In this document: piece by piece, positions 8,211 through 17,675 of the stretch
Layout: every line of letters begins with the position of its first letter
Numbering within the stretch: the first letter of the stretch is position 1
Source of the DNA: an uncultured Croceitalea sp.
GTDB lineage: Bacteria; Bacteroidota; Bacteroidia; Flavobacteriales; Flavobacteriaceae
Length of the DNA stretch: 64,000 bases
Assembly: GCA_947503285.1 (NCBI GenBank)
Contig: CANNDD010000005.1
Span: forward strand, 62,001-126,000
Direction: 5' to 3'
Notes under the pieces: generated by a model
The model's database searches: none
Told to the model about the DNA's origin: nothing
The model's input: the letters and a program-made list of their open reading frames with translations, nothing else
Program-made: the position numbers and the translations under genes

Positions 8211-8768
8211 ATGCAAAAAATTACCTTTTTAATTTTTTGGTTATGCCTTTGTTCACTGCACGCACAGTTTGGAAAGAACTGCGAAGTTCGACAGTGGAAG
8301 ATTAATGCTATTAGTCCAGGTTTGGAATATGAGCAAGGGATAGGGGTGAATACTACCTTTGACGTACGTTTGGCCCTCCAGCCCTCATTGGACCCTGCGG
8401 TTGCAGAACCGTTACAGGATTTTGCCATTTTTCCCGCCCTTACCTTGCAGACCCGTTTTTACCATAATTTAGGACAAAGGTTCCGCAATGGTAGAAAAGC
8501 CTTTGGCAATGCTGGCAATTACATCGCCCCGACCGTAGCGATTTTTGGGCCTGAAGAACGTTTTGCGGACGATAGGTTGGTTGATGGACTACAGGGTTAT
8601 GGTGGTCTGGTTTACGGAATACAACGTACCATCGGTGATGGTTTTAGTATTTCAATAGATGCCGGGGCAGGGTATTATGTAGGCCCTTTTGAGGGTGGAA
8701 TTTACCCCGTGGCAAATATTAGTATCGGATGGATCGTCAGTGAAAAACGTTGGTGTGTTGGTAAATAA
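8211..8768 (+). CDS. Small outer-membrane/secreted protein, paralog of the 13189 gene
   Basis: This 185-residue protein has a signal peptide (MQKITFLIFWLCLCSLHAQ). The rest is rich in alternating aromatic and glycine residues, as in a small beta-barrel or beta-sandwich. It is clearly related to the protein encoded at 13189-13797. Both have F/YYHNL-x-x-R-x-RN, GNxGNYxA, GxxYGxQRT and GxGYYxG segments in the same order, and end with IGW followed by basic residues. The family is not one I can name. It is transcribed towards the LytTR regulator gene, ending 6 bp before it, tail to tail. Confidence 0.75.
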   Translation: MQKITFLIFWLCLCSLHAQFGKNCEVRQWKINAISPGLEYEQGIGVNTTFDVRLALQPSLDPAVAEPLQDFAIFPALTLQTRFYHNLGQRFRNGRKAFGNAGNYIAPTVAIFGPEERFADDRLVDGLQGYGGLVYGIQRTIGDGFSISIDAGAGYYVGPFEGGIYPVANISIGWIVSEKRWCVGK

Positions 8769-8774
8769 ATGTTT

Positions 8775-9497
8775 TCAGAACATGATTTTCTTTATCGCAT
8801 CCATATAGCCCCTGCTTACACGTACTACATCACCATTTATCATGGTAACATCATAAGCTTTACCATATTTATGGAGCTCTTGCACTTTTTCTAAATTGAT
8901 GATTGATGACCTATGCACGCGTAAAAAGGATGCAGGGTTCAATTTTTCCTCCAAACCGGAAATACCATAATTACTAACAAACGTAGCATTTTCAGTATGG
9001 ATTTTTGAGTAATCGCCATAGGCCTCGATCCATATAATATCCGCTACGGAAATGGTAACCAATTTTTTGTTTTGCTGTACCAACACCCGTTGCGGATATT
9101 TATCCTTATCCATAATGACACTTTGGGCAAGCGTTGCCACATCATTTTTTCCAGACTCCAGGCGCTCTATTGCCTTGGCAAAACGTTCTTTAGTATAAGG
9201 TTTCAATAAATAGTCAACGGCATGAACCTCAAAAGCTTGTAGGGCATATTGGTCGTATGCCGTTGAAAAGATGATTTGCGGAATCTCCTCTAAATGCCCC
9301 AACACCTCAAAACCTGTCTTGCCGGGCATTTGAATGTCTAAAAAAACTAAATCAGGTTTGAATCGATTGATTTCGGTAATGGCGTCCACACCATTATTGA
9401 CTTCGGTTAGCAATACCAATTCTGGAAAATTCTTCAGGTATTCCTTTATTAAAATACGGCCAGATTCTTCGTCATCGGCAATCAAGACCTTTTTCAT
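8775..9497 (-). CDS. LytTR-family response regulator
   Basis: This 240-residue protein has an N-terminal receiver domain (acidic pocket Asp8-Asp9, phospho-acceptor Asp54 in FLDIQMPG, Lys99 in LLKP). The C-terminal LytTR DNA-binding domain covers about residues 135-238, with FLRVHRSSIINLEKV. LytTR proteins bind DNA mainly through beta-strand loops and often control envelope or surface genes. The gene overlaps the sensor kinase by 4 bp, so the pair is co-translated. The TonB-dependent receptor-like gene upstream of the kinase on the opposite strand is the nearest likely target. Confidence 0.92.
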   Translation of the reverse strand: MKKVLIADDEESGRILIKEYLKNFPELVLLTEVNNGVDAITEINRFKPDLVFLDIQMPGKTGFEVLGHLEEIPQIIFSTAYDQYALQAFEVHAVDYLLKPYTKERFAKAIERLESGKNDVATLAQSVIMDKDKYPQRVLVQQNKKLVTISVADIIWIEAYGDYSKIHTENATFVSNYGISGLEEKLNPASFLRVHRSSIINLEKVQELHKYGKAYDVTMINGDVVRVSRGYMDAIKKIMF

Positions 9498-10561
9498 ATG
9501 GCAAATCGTATCAGAAGTCCTTTAGGGGAATTATCCAACAGTTCCAATTGACTTTGATACATTTTTTGTAGTCGCAGTTTCGTATTCGTCAAACCAACAC
9601 CCTTACCAAAAACACCTTGTTTGTTCTTAATACCTACACCAGTGTCTGATAGTTCAAACTTCAGTTTTCCTTCTTCCTTGAAAATGTAGATGGATATGGT
9701 ACCACCTTCAATTAAACTTGAAAGGCCATGTTTTATAGAGTTCTCTACTAAAGGTTGTAAAAGCATTGGGGGTATTTTTTCCGTCATTAAATCGTTAGAT
9801 ACCTTAATATCGATATGCAAGCGTTCCTTAAAACGTTCTTTCTCCAGATTCAAATATTTTTTCACAAAGCTTAACTCTTCTTCGAGCGTAACGATATCGG
9901 TCTTTGATGCTTTTAGTTGATATCTGAATAAATCAGAGAGTTGCCCAATCATATGTCGTGTTTTCTCATTTTCAGGGGGAACGGATGCGTTGATGGTATT
10001 AAAAACATTGTACAGAAAATGAGGATTCAATTGTGCCTTGATGGCAGCAAGTTCACTTTTAAGGGCAGCTTGGCGCAATTCCCCTTCTAAAATTAGTTTC
10101 CTTTGGTTTTCCTTATAGTATTCGTAAGCGTGAAAAATACCAAACTGTAAAAGATAAAATAAGGCCGGAATGTAAACATCCCAGATAGATGCCCTACCCT
10201 CTAGGTGGTAAAAGCCCATTAATTCAGATAGCCAATAGTAAGTTCTCTGTGTACCATAAACAAAAATGGGTAAGGTGATGAAATGCAATAATAAACGCAA
10301 ATACAGTTTTTTAGATTGAAACTGATTAAAAATCAAATACCATATGGGCAGCGTGAAAAGAAAAAAGACACTGTATTGAAGTCCACTCATGTCAAAGTAC
10401 CTAACAATACTGAAAAAGGTTTTGTCTACTTCATTTAACCCTCCTTGATTTATCCAAAGCGTTATATAATATAGCGTTGCCGAGAAGATATAGAAGAGTA
10501 CCAATGCTAAGACTTCTTTTCCCTTTAAATTCCAAAATAGCTTTTTTTCCATGTCCAACAC
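9494..10561 (-). CDS. LytS-type sensor histidine kinase
   Basis: This 355-residue kinase has four predicted transmembrane helices in the first 145 residues. A coiled linker (YEYYKENQRKLILEGELRQA) and the His_kinase domain follow, with QLNPHFLYN and phospho-accepting His181. The HATPase part carries LVENSIKHGL and DTGVGIKNKQG. There is no large extracytoplasmic sensor domain, so the signal is probably detected within or near the membrane. The gene is translationally coupled to the LytTR regulator. It is divergent from the outer-membrane receptor at 10738, with a 176-bp intergenic region that probably carries both promoters. Confidence 0.92.
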   Translation of the reverse strand: MLDMEKKLFWNLKGKEVLALVLFYIFSATLYYITLWINQGGLNEVDKTFFSIVRYFDMSGLQYSVFFLFTLPIWYLIFNQFQSKKLYLRLLLHFITLPIFVYGTQRTYYWLSELMGFYHLEGRASIWDVYIPALFYLLQFGIFHAYEYYKENQRKLILEGELRQAALKSELAAIKAQLNPHFLYNVFNTINASVPPENEKTRHMIGQLSDLFRYQLKASKTDIVTLEEELSFVKKYLNLEKERFKERLHIDIKVSNDLMTEKIPPMLLQPLVENSIKHGLSSLIEGGTISIYIFKEEGKLKFELSDTGVGIKNKQGVFGKGVGLTNTKLRLQKMYQSQLELLDNSPKGLLIRFAI

Positions 10562-10737
10562 TTTTTTGGCAAGATAAAAAGATAAGGTGAAGCGTGGCTT
10601 GAATTTCAGACGAGTGGTCCTATAGGCAGTTCAATGGTCCGGTCAATTGGGCAGACTATTAGCCCATTCATCAGTTTCCAATTTTTGGCAAGGGATGAAA
10701 ACTTCAATTTTGGGCTATCATAAAACCAAAAACAATC

Positions 10738-13137
10738 ATGAAAACGTTATTCACCCTTATCATATTGGGCCTGGCCCTGAATTCAAATGGGCAATCAATC
10801 AAAGGAAAAGTCATTTCAGAAATGCAAGAACCGGTACCTTTTGCAGCGGTTACCTTGAATCTACAACAAGATGCTACACTGATAAAAGCAGTTATAACGG
10901 ATGAGCAGGGCTTTTTTATCATAAAGAATACGCCCTCAGGTAATTTTAAGTTGAATATTACCAATTTAGGCTTTGTCGATTACCAATTGGAATTGGTTAC
11001 TAATGGCGAGAACGTTGACTTGGGCACCATAACCTTATTTGAAGCAACGGAAAACCTTGAAGAGGTAACGATAACTGCTGAAAAACCCATGGTACAGGTA
11101 TTGGCGGACAAAACGGTATTTAATGTGCAAAATACAATCAATGCGACAGGTACCAGTGCTTTTGAGTTATTGCGTAAAGCACCCGGGGTCATTGTTGATA
11201 ATAATGGCGGTATCATTGTGGAAGGTAAAACAGGAGTTCAAATCTTTATCGATGATAAATTATCAATCTTACAAGGAGAGGATTTGACGAACTATTTAGA
11301 GAGCCTTCAAGCTACTGATATTGAATCAGTGGAAATTATCACACAGCCCTCATCTAAATATGATGCTGCTGGTAATGCAGGTATTATCAATATTAAGCTC
11401 AAGAAGGACAAAAGCTTGGGAACCAATGGCTCTGTGACTTCAGGTATTACCGTTGGCGACTTTTTACGCACCAATAGCAGTATCAATTTTAATACCAGGG
11501 GAAAAAAGGGAAATCTCTATGGTACTTATAGCAATCGTTTTGGCAAAAGTACCGGCTTTATCAATTTGTTGCGTACCCAATCTGAAACCTTTTTCGGAGC
11601 CCGTACCAACAGCATTTATGATAGGAATAGTAACAACTTAAAATTAGGATACGATTTTTATGCTTCTGAAAAAAGTACGGTCGGAGCCATAGTGAATGGT
11701 AATTTCAACAATTCTTTTAGTGATAATTTTTCAAGAACCCCTATTCGGCCAGTGGCAAACGTAGCAAATGATAGCGTTTTGGTTACCGATACCAGAAATA
11801 CGAATACTTCGTACAACTTGAATGCCAACATAAACTACAGGTATGCCGATACTTTAGGATATTCTTTGAACACCGATGTAGACTTTGGAAGGTACAATAG
11901 TGACCGAACCGCGTTTCAGCCCAATATCTATTTTAATGGAGACGAGTCACAGATTTTAAGTGAAAACACTACAAGTCAAAATACGCCCATTGATATTAAG
12001 ATTGCCACTTTTAAAACGGATTATGAGCAAAACCTATTGAAGGGAAAGTTAGGTTTGGGCGTGAAGTTCTCTTTCGTAAATACAGAAAACACCTTTGACT
12101 TTTTTAATCGAATAGATGGAGGTGATATATTTAACCCGATGGAAAGCAATCAATTTGACTATGACGAAACCATTAATGCAGCCTATATAAACTATAATGT
12201 CAAAAAGGGAAAATGGAATGTACAGGCCGGGCTTCGTATAGAAAATACGATATCTGAAGGTAGTTTGGTAAGTATGCAGCAAAATGAAGATGCCCAGGTT
12301 GAGCGTAATTATACCGATTTCTTTCCTTCTGGTGGACTCACCTATCAATTGAATCGAAAGAATCAATTTGCATTGACGTATAGCAAACGAATACAACGAC
12401 CTAACTATCAATCTTTAAATCCATTCAAATATGTATTGAACGAATTGTCATTTCGTCAGGGTAATCCGTTTCTTCAACCACAGTATACCGACAACATAAA
12501 ACTTGCGCATACCTTCAATTACCGGTTGACGACTTCTATAAGCTATACTTACGTATCTGATTTTTTTGCACAAGTTACCGTAGCTGAATCCGACGGCAGA
12601 AATTTTATTACCACGCGAAATGTGGCGGATAATGAAATCATCAACTTCGGTATTTCGTATCCGAAGAAGATCAACGAATGGTGGAACCTTTATTTCAGCT
12701 TGAACGCTTACGTGAGTAGCTTTAAGGCCAATAGCCCTGAATTTCTTTCTGTGAAGCAAGAAACATTAAGCTTTTATGCCCAAAATACCTTCACATTGCC
12801 AAAAGGCCTTCGAATGGAAGTTTCTGGTTGGTATAATTCGCCAACGGTATGGGGCGGTACGTATCAGACGAGGGCTTTGGGCTCATTGAACGTGGCATTT
12901 CAGAAAAAGTTTCTCGATGACCGGTTGACGGCAAGGTTGGCGTTCAATGATATTCTCTTTACCATACCGTGGCAAGGAACCACCCAATTCGGCGATCTGT
13001 TCATTGATGGGAGTGGGGGCAGTGATAGCAGGCAGGTAGCTTTCGGAATCACCTATGATTTTGGTAGAAACGAAATCAAAAAGGCAAGAAAACGTAAAAC
13101 AGGCCTTGAAGACGAAAAGAACCGTATTGAAAATTAA
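10738..13137 (+). CDS. TonB-dependent receptor-like outer membrane protein
   Basis: This 799-residue protein starts with a signal peptide (MKTLFTLIILGLALNSNGQ). A carboxypeptidase-regulatory-like domain follows (about 20-105, SIKGKVISEMQEPVPFAAV). Next come a plug domain (about 115-215, FELLRKAPGVIVDNNGGI and GVQIFIDDK) and an OMP_b-brl_3 type barrel to the C-terminus. Such proteins sit in the outer membrane and take up or bind small substrates with TonB energy; the substrate is not visible. No SusD partner lies nearby, so this is not a polysaccharide utilisation locus. The adjacent LytS/LytTR pair is its probable regulator. The C-terminal tail is strongly basic (KKARKRKT), unusual for a barrel end. 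Confidence 0.88.
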   Translation: MKTLFTLIILGLALNSNGQSIKGKVISEMQEPVPFAAVTLNLQQDATLIKAVITDEQGFFIIKNTPSGNFKLNITNLGFVDYQLELVTNGENVDLGTITLFEATENLEEVTITAEKPMVQVLADKTVFNVQNTINATGTSAFELLRKAPGVIVDNNGGIIVEGKTGVQIFIDDKLSILQGEDLTNYLESLQATDIESVEIITQPSSKYDAAGNAGIINIKLKKDKSLGTNGSVTSGITVGDFLRTNSSINFNTRGKKGNLYGTYSNRFGKSTGFINLLRTQSETFFGARTNSIYDRNSNNLKLGYDFYASEKSTVGAIVNGNFNNSFSDNFSRTPIRPVANVANDSVLVTDTRNTNTSYNLNANINYRYADTLGYSLNTDVDFGRYNSDRTAFQPNIYFNGDESQILSENTTSQNTPIDIKIATFKTDYEQNLLKGKLGLGVKFSFVNTENTFDFFNRIDGGDIFNPMESNQFDYDETINAAYINYNVKKGKWNVQAGLRIENTISEGSLVSMQQNEDAQVERNYTDFFPSGGLTYQLNRKNQFALTYSKRIQRPNYQSLNPFKYVLNELSFRQGNPFLQPQYTDNIKLAHTFNYRLTTSISYTYVSDFFAQVTVAESDGRNFITTRNVADNEIINFGISYPKKINEWWNLYFSLNAYVSSFKANSPEFLSVKQETLSFYAQNTFTLPKGLRMEVSGWYNSPTVWGGTYQTRALGSLNVAFQKKFLDDRLTARLAFNDILFTIPWQGTTQFGDLFIDGSGGSDSRQVAFGITYDFGRNEIKKARKRKTGLEDEKNRIEN

Positions 13138-13188
13138 AAGGTCTGTTAATTAAATTTAAAAGTGGAACGAATTTGTTTTTGAAATGAT

Positions 13189-13797
13189 ATGTTTGATTTA
13201 TCAAAACCGACCGATTTGAAAAAAATTAGTACACTACTACTGTTGTTATCCATCATCTCGCCTTTGTGCTCACAGCTTATTTCAGAAAAAGGCTCGAAAC
13301 CCAAAATTGTGGAAAACCTGCAGTTGAGATTTAATTTGTTGAGTCCCGGCATTGATTTCGAGATCGGAATCTTTAAAAACCAGACTGCGGTCGGTGGTCT
13401 CGGGCTCGGTTTGGCCTATTATGAAGAAGGCTATGCTTTTGGTTTGGCACTGAATACCGAGTATAGGTATTACCATAACCTAAAAAGAAGGATCAGGAAC
13501 AATAAATACATAGCAGGAAATTCTGGAAATTACTTTGCCGCAGCACGTTCCATATATTTCGACCCACTTATTTTCGCCAGCGATATACCCTTTGATGATT
13601 TCAATATTGGCTATTATGGGGTGCTTTACGGTGTACAACGTACCCTTAAAAAAGGGATTAACTTTGATATTTCAACAGGCGTTGGTTACTATCGAGGTGA
13701 TGGCGTACCTTCAGGGTTTGGCCCGATAGTTAACTTAAAAATAGGGTGGGTGGCCACCAAACGTAAGGCAAAGGCCATATATTTTAAAGAAGACTAA
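13189..13797 (+). CDS. Small outer-membrane/secreted protein, paralog of the 8211 gene
   Basis: This 202-residue protein has a hydrophobic signal segment (ISTLLLLLSIISPLCSQ, about 12-29). The mature part matches the 185-residue protein at 8211-8768: RYYHNLKRRIRNNKYIAGN, GVLYGVQRTLKKG and GVGYYRGDG occur in the same order. It follows the TonB-dependent receptor-like gene by 51 bp on the same strand, so the two are probably co-transcribed. The mature protein is predicted to be beta-rich and located in the outer membrane or periplasm. No function is recognised. Confidence 0.75.
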   Translation: MFDLSKPTDLKKISTLLLLLSIISPLCSQLISEKGSKPKIVENLQLRFNLLSPGIDFEIGIFKNQTAVGGLGLGLAYYEEGYAFGLALNTEYRYYHNLKRRIRNNKYIAGNSGNYFAAARSIYFDPLIFASDIPFDDFNIGYYGVLYGVQRTLKKGINFDISTGVGYYRGDGVPSGFGPIVNLKIGWVATKRKAKAIYFKED

Positions 13798-13960
13798 ACG
13801 TTGGCACTCACCAAATTCGATTTCCCTAATTGTTGTTCAATTTCTTTTCGGATTATTTATAAATTGATAACTATTTAAAATTCAATAAGATAAAAATAAC
13901 ATAACCTTTGTCTGATAAGCAGAAATTAGCAGTACCTTTGCAGGCTCAAAATTAGAGGTT

Positions 13961-15760
13961 ATGTCCAAGATCAAGAATATCGCCATCATTGCACACGTTG
14001 ACCACGGTAAAACCACCTTGGTTGATAAAATCATGTATCATTGTCAATTGTTTCGTGAAAACGAAAACAAAGGTGATTTGATTTTGGATAACAATGATTT
14101 AGAGCGGGAGCGCGGAATTACCATTGTATCAAAAAACGTTTCCGTAGTCTACAAAGACACTAAAATCAATATCATTGACACCCCCGGTCACGCCGATTTC
14201 GGAGGCGAGGTAGAACGTGTTTTGAATATGGCCGATGGCGTTCTACTTTTGGTAGATGCCTTTGAAGGGCCTATGCCGCAAACCCGATTTGTATTACAGA
14301 AAGCTATTGATTTAGGCCTAAAACCTTGTGTGGTCATTAATAAGGTCGATAAAGAAAATTGTACCCCAGAGGAAGTTCATGAGAAAGTTTTTGATTTGAT
14401 GTTTGAGCTGGGTGCTGAAGAATGGCAATTGGATTTCCCGACGGTTTACGGTTCTGCCAAACAAAATTGGATGAGTGAGGATTGGCAAAAACCTACAACG
14501 AATATTGAGCCTTTATTGGATATGGTCATCGACCATGTACCTGAATTCAAACCAGAAGAGGGAACCACGCAAATGCTGATTACCTCACTTGATTTTTCTT
14601 CATTCACGGGTCGTATTGCCATTGGTAGGTTAACCCGGGGTACCTTGAAGGAAGGACAGCAGATTTCTTTGGTAAAACGTGATGGAACGGTAGTTAAATC
14701 GAAGATTAAAGAGCTTTTTACTTTTGAGGGCTTGGGCCGTCAAAAAGTGCAAGAGGTCAAAACCGGTGATATTTGTGCCATTGTGGGTATGGAAGGTTTC
14801 GAGATAGGTGATACGGTTGCCGATCTTGAAAACCCTGAAAAGTTAAAGACCATAGCGATTGATGAGCCAACAATGAGCATGTTGTTCACGATAAACGACA
14901 GTCCATTTTTTGGTAAAGATGGCAAGTTCGTGACTTCTCGCCATATTAAGGAACGTCTTGAAAAAGAGTTGGAGAAAAACTTGGCCCTTCGGGTTGAGGA
15001 AACCGATAGTGCTGATAAGTTCATGGTATTCGGTCGTGGGGTATTGCACCTTTCTGTTTTGATCGAAACCATGCGTCGCGAGGGATACGAACTTCAAATT
15101 GGCCAACCACAGGTGATCATTAAAGAGATTGATGGTGTGAAGTGCGAGCCAGTTGAACATTTGACTATTGATTTACCTGAAGAGGTTTCTGGCAAGGCCG
15201 TTGAAATGGTCTCTATCCGCAAGGGGGAAATGACCAGTATGGAAGCTAAAGGTTCCCGAATGTTATGTGAATTTATAATCCCTTCGAGAGGGATAATCGG
15301 TTTGAGAAACCAATTGTTGACCGCAACTGCAGGTGAGGCGATAATGGCACACCGCTTTTTAGAATACCAACCTTTGAAAGGGGATATCGCGCAACGTTTG
15401 AATGGCTCTTTAGTGTCTATGGAAAATGGCACTGCAATTCCGTACTCCATTGACAAACTGCAAGATAGGGGTAAGTTCTTTATTGACCCGGGAGAGGATA
15501 TTTATGAAGGTCAGGTTATCGGCGAAAACTCACGCCAAGATGATATGACAGTGAACGTCACGAAAACCAAGAAATTATCAAACGTACGCTCTGCAGGTGC
15601 TGACGATAAGGCTAAGATCGTTCCGGCAATAAAGTTTTCGTTGGAAGAGGCTTTGGAATATATTCAAAAAGATGAGTATGTCGAAGTTACCCCAAATCAC
15701 CTTCGTTTGAGAAAGATTTATTTAAAAGAAGTAGACCGCAAGCGCAATAAGATTACCTAG
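13961..15760 (+). CDS. typA: Ribosome-associated GTPase TypA/BipA
   Basis: TypA/BipA is a translational GTPase that acts on the ribosome under stress and in 50S assembly. The 599-residue protein has G1 [13 protein letters not shown] at the N-terminus, G3 [14 protein letters not shown] and G4 NKVDK. These are followed by domain II, an EF-G-like domain III and V, and the TypA-specific C-terminal domain ([16 protein letters not shown]). The length is normal. A -7-like TACCTTTG at 13933-13940 lies 20 bp before the ATG; a TTTG lies further upstream at a longer than usual spacing. The gene is monocistronic in appearance. Confidence 0.96.
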   Translation: MSKIKNIAIIAHVDHGKTTLVDKIMYHCQLFRENENKGDLILDNNDLERERGITIVSKNVSVVYKDTKINIIDTPGHADFGGEVERVLNMADGVLLLVDAFEGPMPQTRFVLQKAIDLGLKPCVVINKVDKENCTPEEVHEKVFDLMFELGAEEWQLDFPTVYGSAKQNWMSEDWQKPTTNIEPLLDMVIDHVPEFKPEEGTTQMLITSLDFSSFTGRIAIGRLTRGTLKEGQQISLVKRDGTVVKSKIKELFTFEGLGRQKVQEVKTGDICAIVGMEGFEIGDTVADLENPEKLKTIAIDEPTMSMLFTINDSPFFGKDGKFVTSRHIKERLEKELEKNLALRVEETDSADKFMVFGRGVLHLSVLIETMRREGYELQIGQPQVIIKEIDGVKCEPVEHLTIDLPEEVSGKAVEMVSIRKGEMTSMEAKGSRMLCEFIIPSRGIIGLRNQLLTATAGEAIMAHRFLEYQPLKGDIAQRLNGSLVSMENGTAIPYSIDKLQDRGKFFIDPGEDIYEGQVIGENSRQDDMTVNVTKTKKLSNVRSAGADDKAKIVPAIKFSLEEALEYIQKDEYVEVTPNHLRLRKIYLKEVDRKRNKIT

Positions 15761-15846
15761 GTCAGCAAACGGTAAAGAGTAAATGGTATTTCAGGAATTG
15801 GTTGGGCTTAACAAACTAGCAGTTTTAGTCCTTTTACTAACTCATA

Positions 15847-15884
15847 GCTCCCAACTCCTAGCCCCTAACTCCTAAAACCTAACT
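15847..15884. repeat. Heptad-like CCTAACTC repeat overlapping the glucokinase end
   Basis: Degenerate repeats of CTCCTAnCCCCTAACTCCTAA run into the last codons and stop codon of the glucokinase gene. Read on the minus strand they are TTAGGnGTTAGG-like, the same type as the array at 43720-43777. The origin is probably slippage or a dispersed intergenic repeat. Confidence 0.55.
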
Positions 15885-16637
15885 TAGGTGTCCGTGATGG
15901 TGTTCGCGTAAACAGCCTATCGCCGCACCAATGATTCCGGCATGGTTCATCAATTCTGCCTTTACAACATCGGTCTCAACATCAATAAGGTGTTGAAACT
16001 CCTTCCATTTTTTTGAGGTGCCCCCACCAACGATAATGAGGTCTGGTGCAATGATCAGCTCAACGTATCGTAAAAACTTGTTGAAGCGTTTTCCCCATTT
16101 TTCATATGATAATCCTTCGCGTTCTTTTGCCGATGCCGCTGCCCAAAGTTCAATTTTTTTATAATCCTTATAAGGTATTTGGCCGAGCTCAAAATTAGGG
16201 ATCAATTGCCCATTGAAAAAAGCACCGCTGCCCAATCCTGTTCCAATGGTAATCATAACAACGAGGCCTTGCTTGTCTTTTCCAACGCCATAGTTCATTG
16301 AAGCATATCCGGCAGCGTCCGCATCATTGAGAACCGTAACCTCTCGACCTGTTACTCTGGTAAGAAGTTCGTCAATGTTAACGCCCATCCAGCTTTTGTG
16401 CAAATTGCCGGGAGATTTGCAAACCCCATTTTTTACGATGGTAGGAAATCCACAACCAATGGGTCCGTGATACTTAAAATGATCTGCGATTTGTTTGATG
16501 ACCTCCGCCATCTCGTCAGGTTTTCTTGATTTGGGCGTGGGAATGCGAAATCGTTCCGTCAACATTTCGCCTGTTTCGGCATTGACCAAGGCACCTTTGA
16601 TACCCGATCCACCGACATCAATTCCGAGAAGTTCCAT
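15879..16637 (-). CDS. ppgK: Polyphosphate glucokinase (ROK family)
   Basis: This 252-residue ROK-family kinase fits polyphosphate--glucose phosphotransferase, which phosphorylates glucose with polyphosphate (some also use ATP). It begins with the phosphate-binding loop GIDVGGSGIKGA. It carries NDADAAGYASMNYG with the catalytic Asp, and GTGLGSGAF. ELWAAASAKEREGLSYEKWG is typical of the PpgK subgroup. The zinc-binding CxCGxxGC motif of sugar-kinase/repressor ROK proteins is absent, as expected in this subgroup. The usual ELGH is ELGQ here. The C-terminus is histidine-rich (EHHHGHLS). The gene has no evident operon partner. Confidence 0.85.
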   Translation of the reverse strand: MELLGIDVGGSGIKGALVNAETGEMLTERFRIPTPKSRKPDEMAEVIKQIADHFKYHGPIGCGFPTIVKNGVCKSPGNLHKSWMGVNIDELLTRVTGREVTVLNDADAAGYASMNYGVGKDKQGLVVMITIGTGLGSGAFFNGQLIPNFELGQIPYKDYKKIELWAAASAKEREGLSYEKWGKRFNKFLRYVELIIAPDLIIVGGGTSKKWKEFQHLIDVETDVVKAELMNHAGIIGAAIGCLREHHHGHLS

Positions 16638-16763
16638 AAAAGGAAAGAAATTTTAGTTTTCACAAAGAAACAAAAATCTTTTTGGTCAATTCTAAATCAA
16701 GAATAGAAGTTCGTCGACGACTTTTTTTTGAATTTCCTTATGAAGTATTAAGGTTATGAAAAA

Positions 16764-17447
16764 TCACATAGCTTTTTGAATCACCTCAAACATCTTACTG
16801 CCATCACATTTGATGGTTTTGTGCGGATATTTTAAGATTAGGGCGTAATCATGGGTAGACATAATAATGGTTCGCCCGCTTTCGTTGATTTCTTGCAAGA
16901 CCCGCATTACCTCTACACTGGTTTGGGGATCTAAATTACCCGTAGGCTCATCTGCAAGGATCAATTCCGGGTCGTTCAACAGGGCCCTTGCAATGGCTAC
17001 GCGTTGTTGTTCACCACCTGAGAGTTCATGGGGAAATTTAAAGCCTTTGGTCTTCATGCCGACTTTGTCCAATACGGCTTCAATTTTGGCATCCATTTTT
17101 GAATGGTCTGTCCACCCCGTTGCTTTAAGCACAAATTGCAAGTTATTATTGATATTTCGGTCAGGTAGCAATTTGAAGTCTTGAAAGACGATTCCCAATT
17201 TTCTACGTAAGAAAGGGATGTCCTTTTCTTGAAGCGACTTTAGGCTGAAATCCACAACGGTACCATAACCTTCACGAAGCGGAATATCGGCATAGAGCGT
17301 CTTCATGAAGCTACTTTTTCCACTTCCGGTCTTTCCGATAATGTATACAAACTCACCCTTTTTTACTTCAAGGGTAATATTGCTCAGAATGAGATTTTCA
17401 TTTTGAAAAACGGATACATCCTGTAATTTTAATATGGTTTCCGACAT
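16764..17447 (-). CDS. ftsE: FtsE-like ABC ATPase
   Basis: This 227-residue single-domain ATPase has Walker A GKTGSGKSS (about 37-45), signature LSGGEQQRVAIARAL and Walker B LILADEPTGNLD, with the switch histidine in STHD. The length and sequence fit FtsE, which with membrane partner FtsX links the divisome to periplasmic peptidoglycan hydrolases. No ftsX is adjacent; in many Bacteroidota the two genes are separated. A promoter of the Bacteroidota type is visible upstream (17518-17546). LolD-type ATPases are close relatives, so the name rests on overall similarity. Confidence 0.82.
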   Translation of the reverse strand: MSETILKLQDVSVFQNENLILSNITLEVKKGEFVYIIGKTGSGKSSFMKTLYADIPLREGYGTVVDFSLKSLQEKDIPFLRRKLGIVFQDFKLLPDRNINNNLQFVLKATGWTDHSKMDAKIEAVLDKVGMKTKGFKFPHELSGGEQQRVAIARALLNDPELILADEPTGNLDPQTSVEVMRVLQEINESGRTIIMSTHDYALILKYPHKTIKCDGSKMFEVIQKAM

Positions 17448-17517
17448 TCTTTTAGTTTCGGGTTAAAGGTTTCAAGGCAGTGGTCTTATTGAAAAATGAC
17501 CCTAACCTTGCGATTCC

Positions 17518-17546
17518 CAAAAATACTAAGTTCTCTACGAACCAAA
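17518..17546 (-). promoter_or_regulatory. Promoter for ftsE (Bacteroidota type)
   Basis: On the minus strand TTTG (17543-17546) is followed after 17 bp by TATTTTTG (17518-17525). This fits the Bacteroidota sigma factor consensus TTTG/TAnnTTTG. The expected start is near 17512, about 65 bp before the ftsE ATG. Confidence 0.6.
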
Positions 17547-17675
17547 TTATGATTTTTTCTGGGTATTCGAAACCTGAAAGTTAAAACTGGAAACTTTGAA
17601 CTTGAAATTGATTGATATACTTTCATTCGAATTTTAACGTTATGGTATCATCAATCGAGAACAGCGTAGAACACT

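Noticed and set aside
12049-12411. 120-codon minus-strand frame
   Set aside because: It is antisense to the TonB-dependent receptor-like gene, with no sign of coding and no family match.
10738-13137. Polysaccharide utilisation locus (SusC/SusD)
   Set aside because: There is no SusD-like gene, no glycoside hydrolase and no sigma/anti-sigma pair next to the receptor-like gene.
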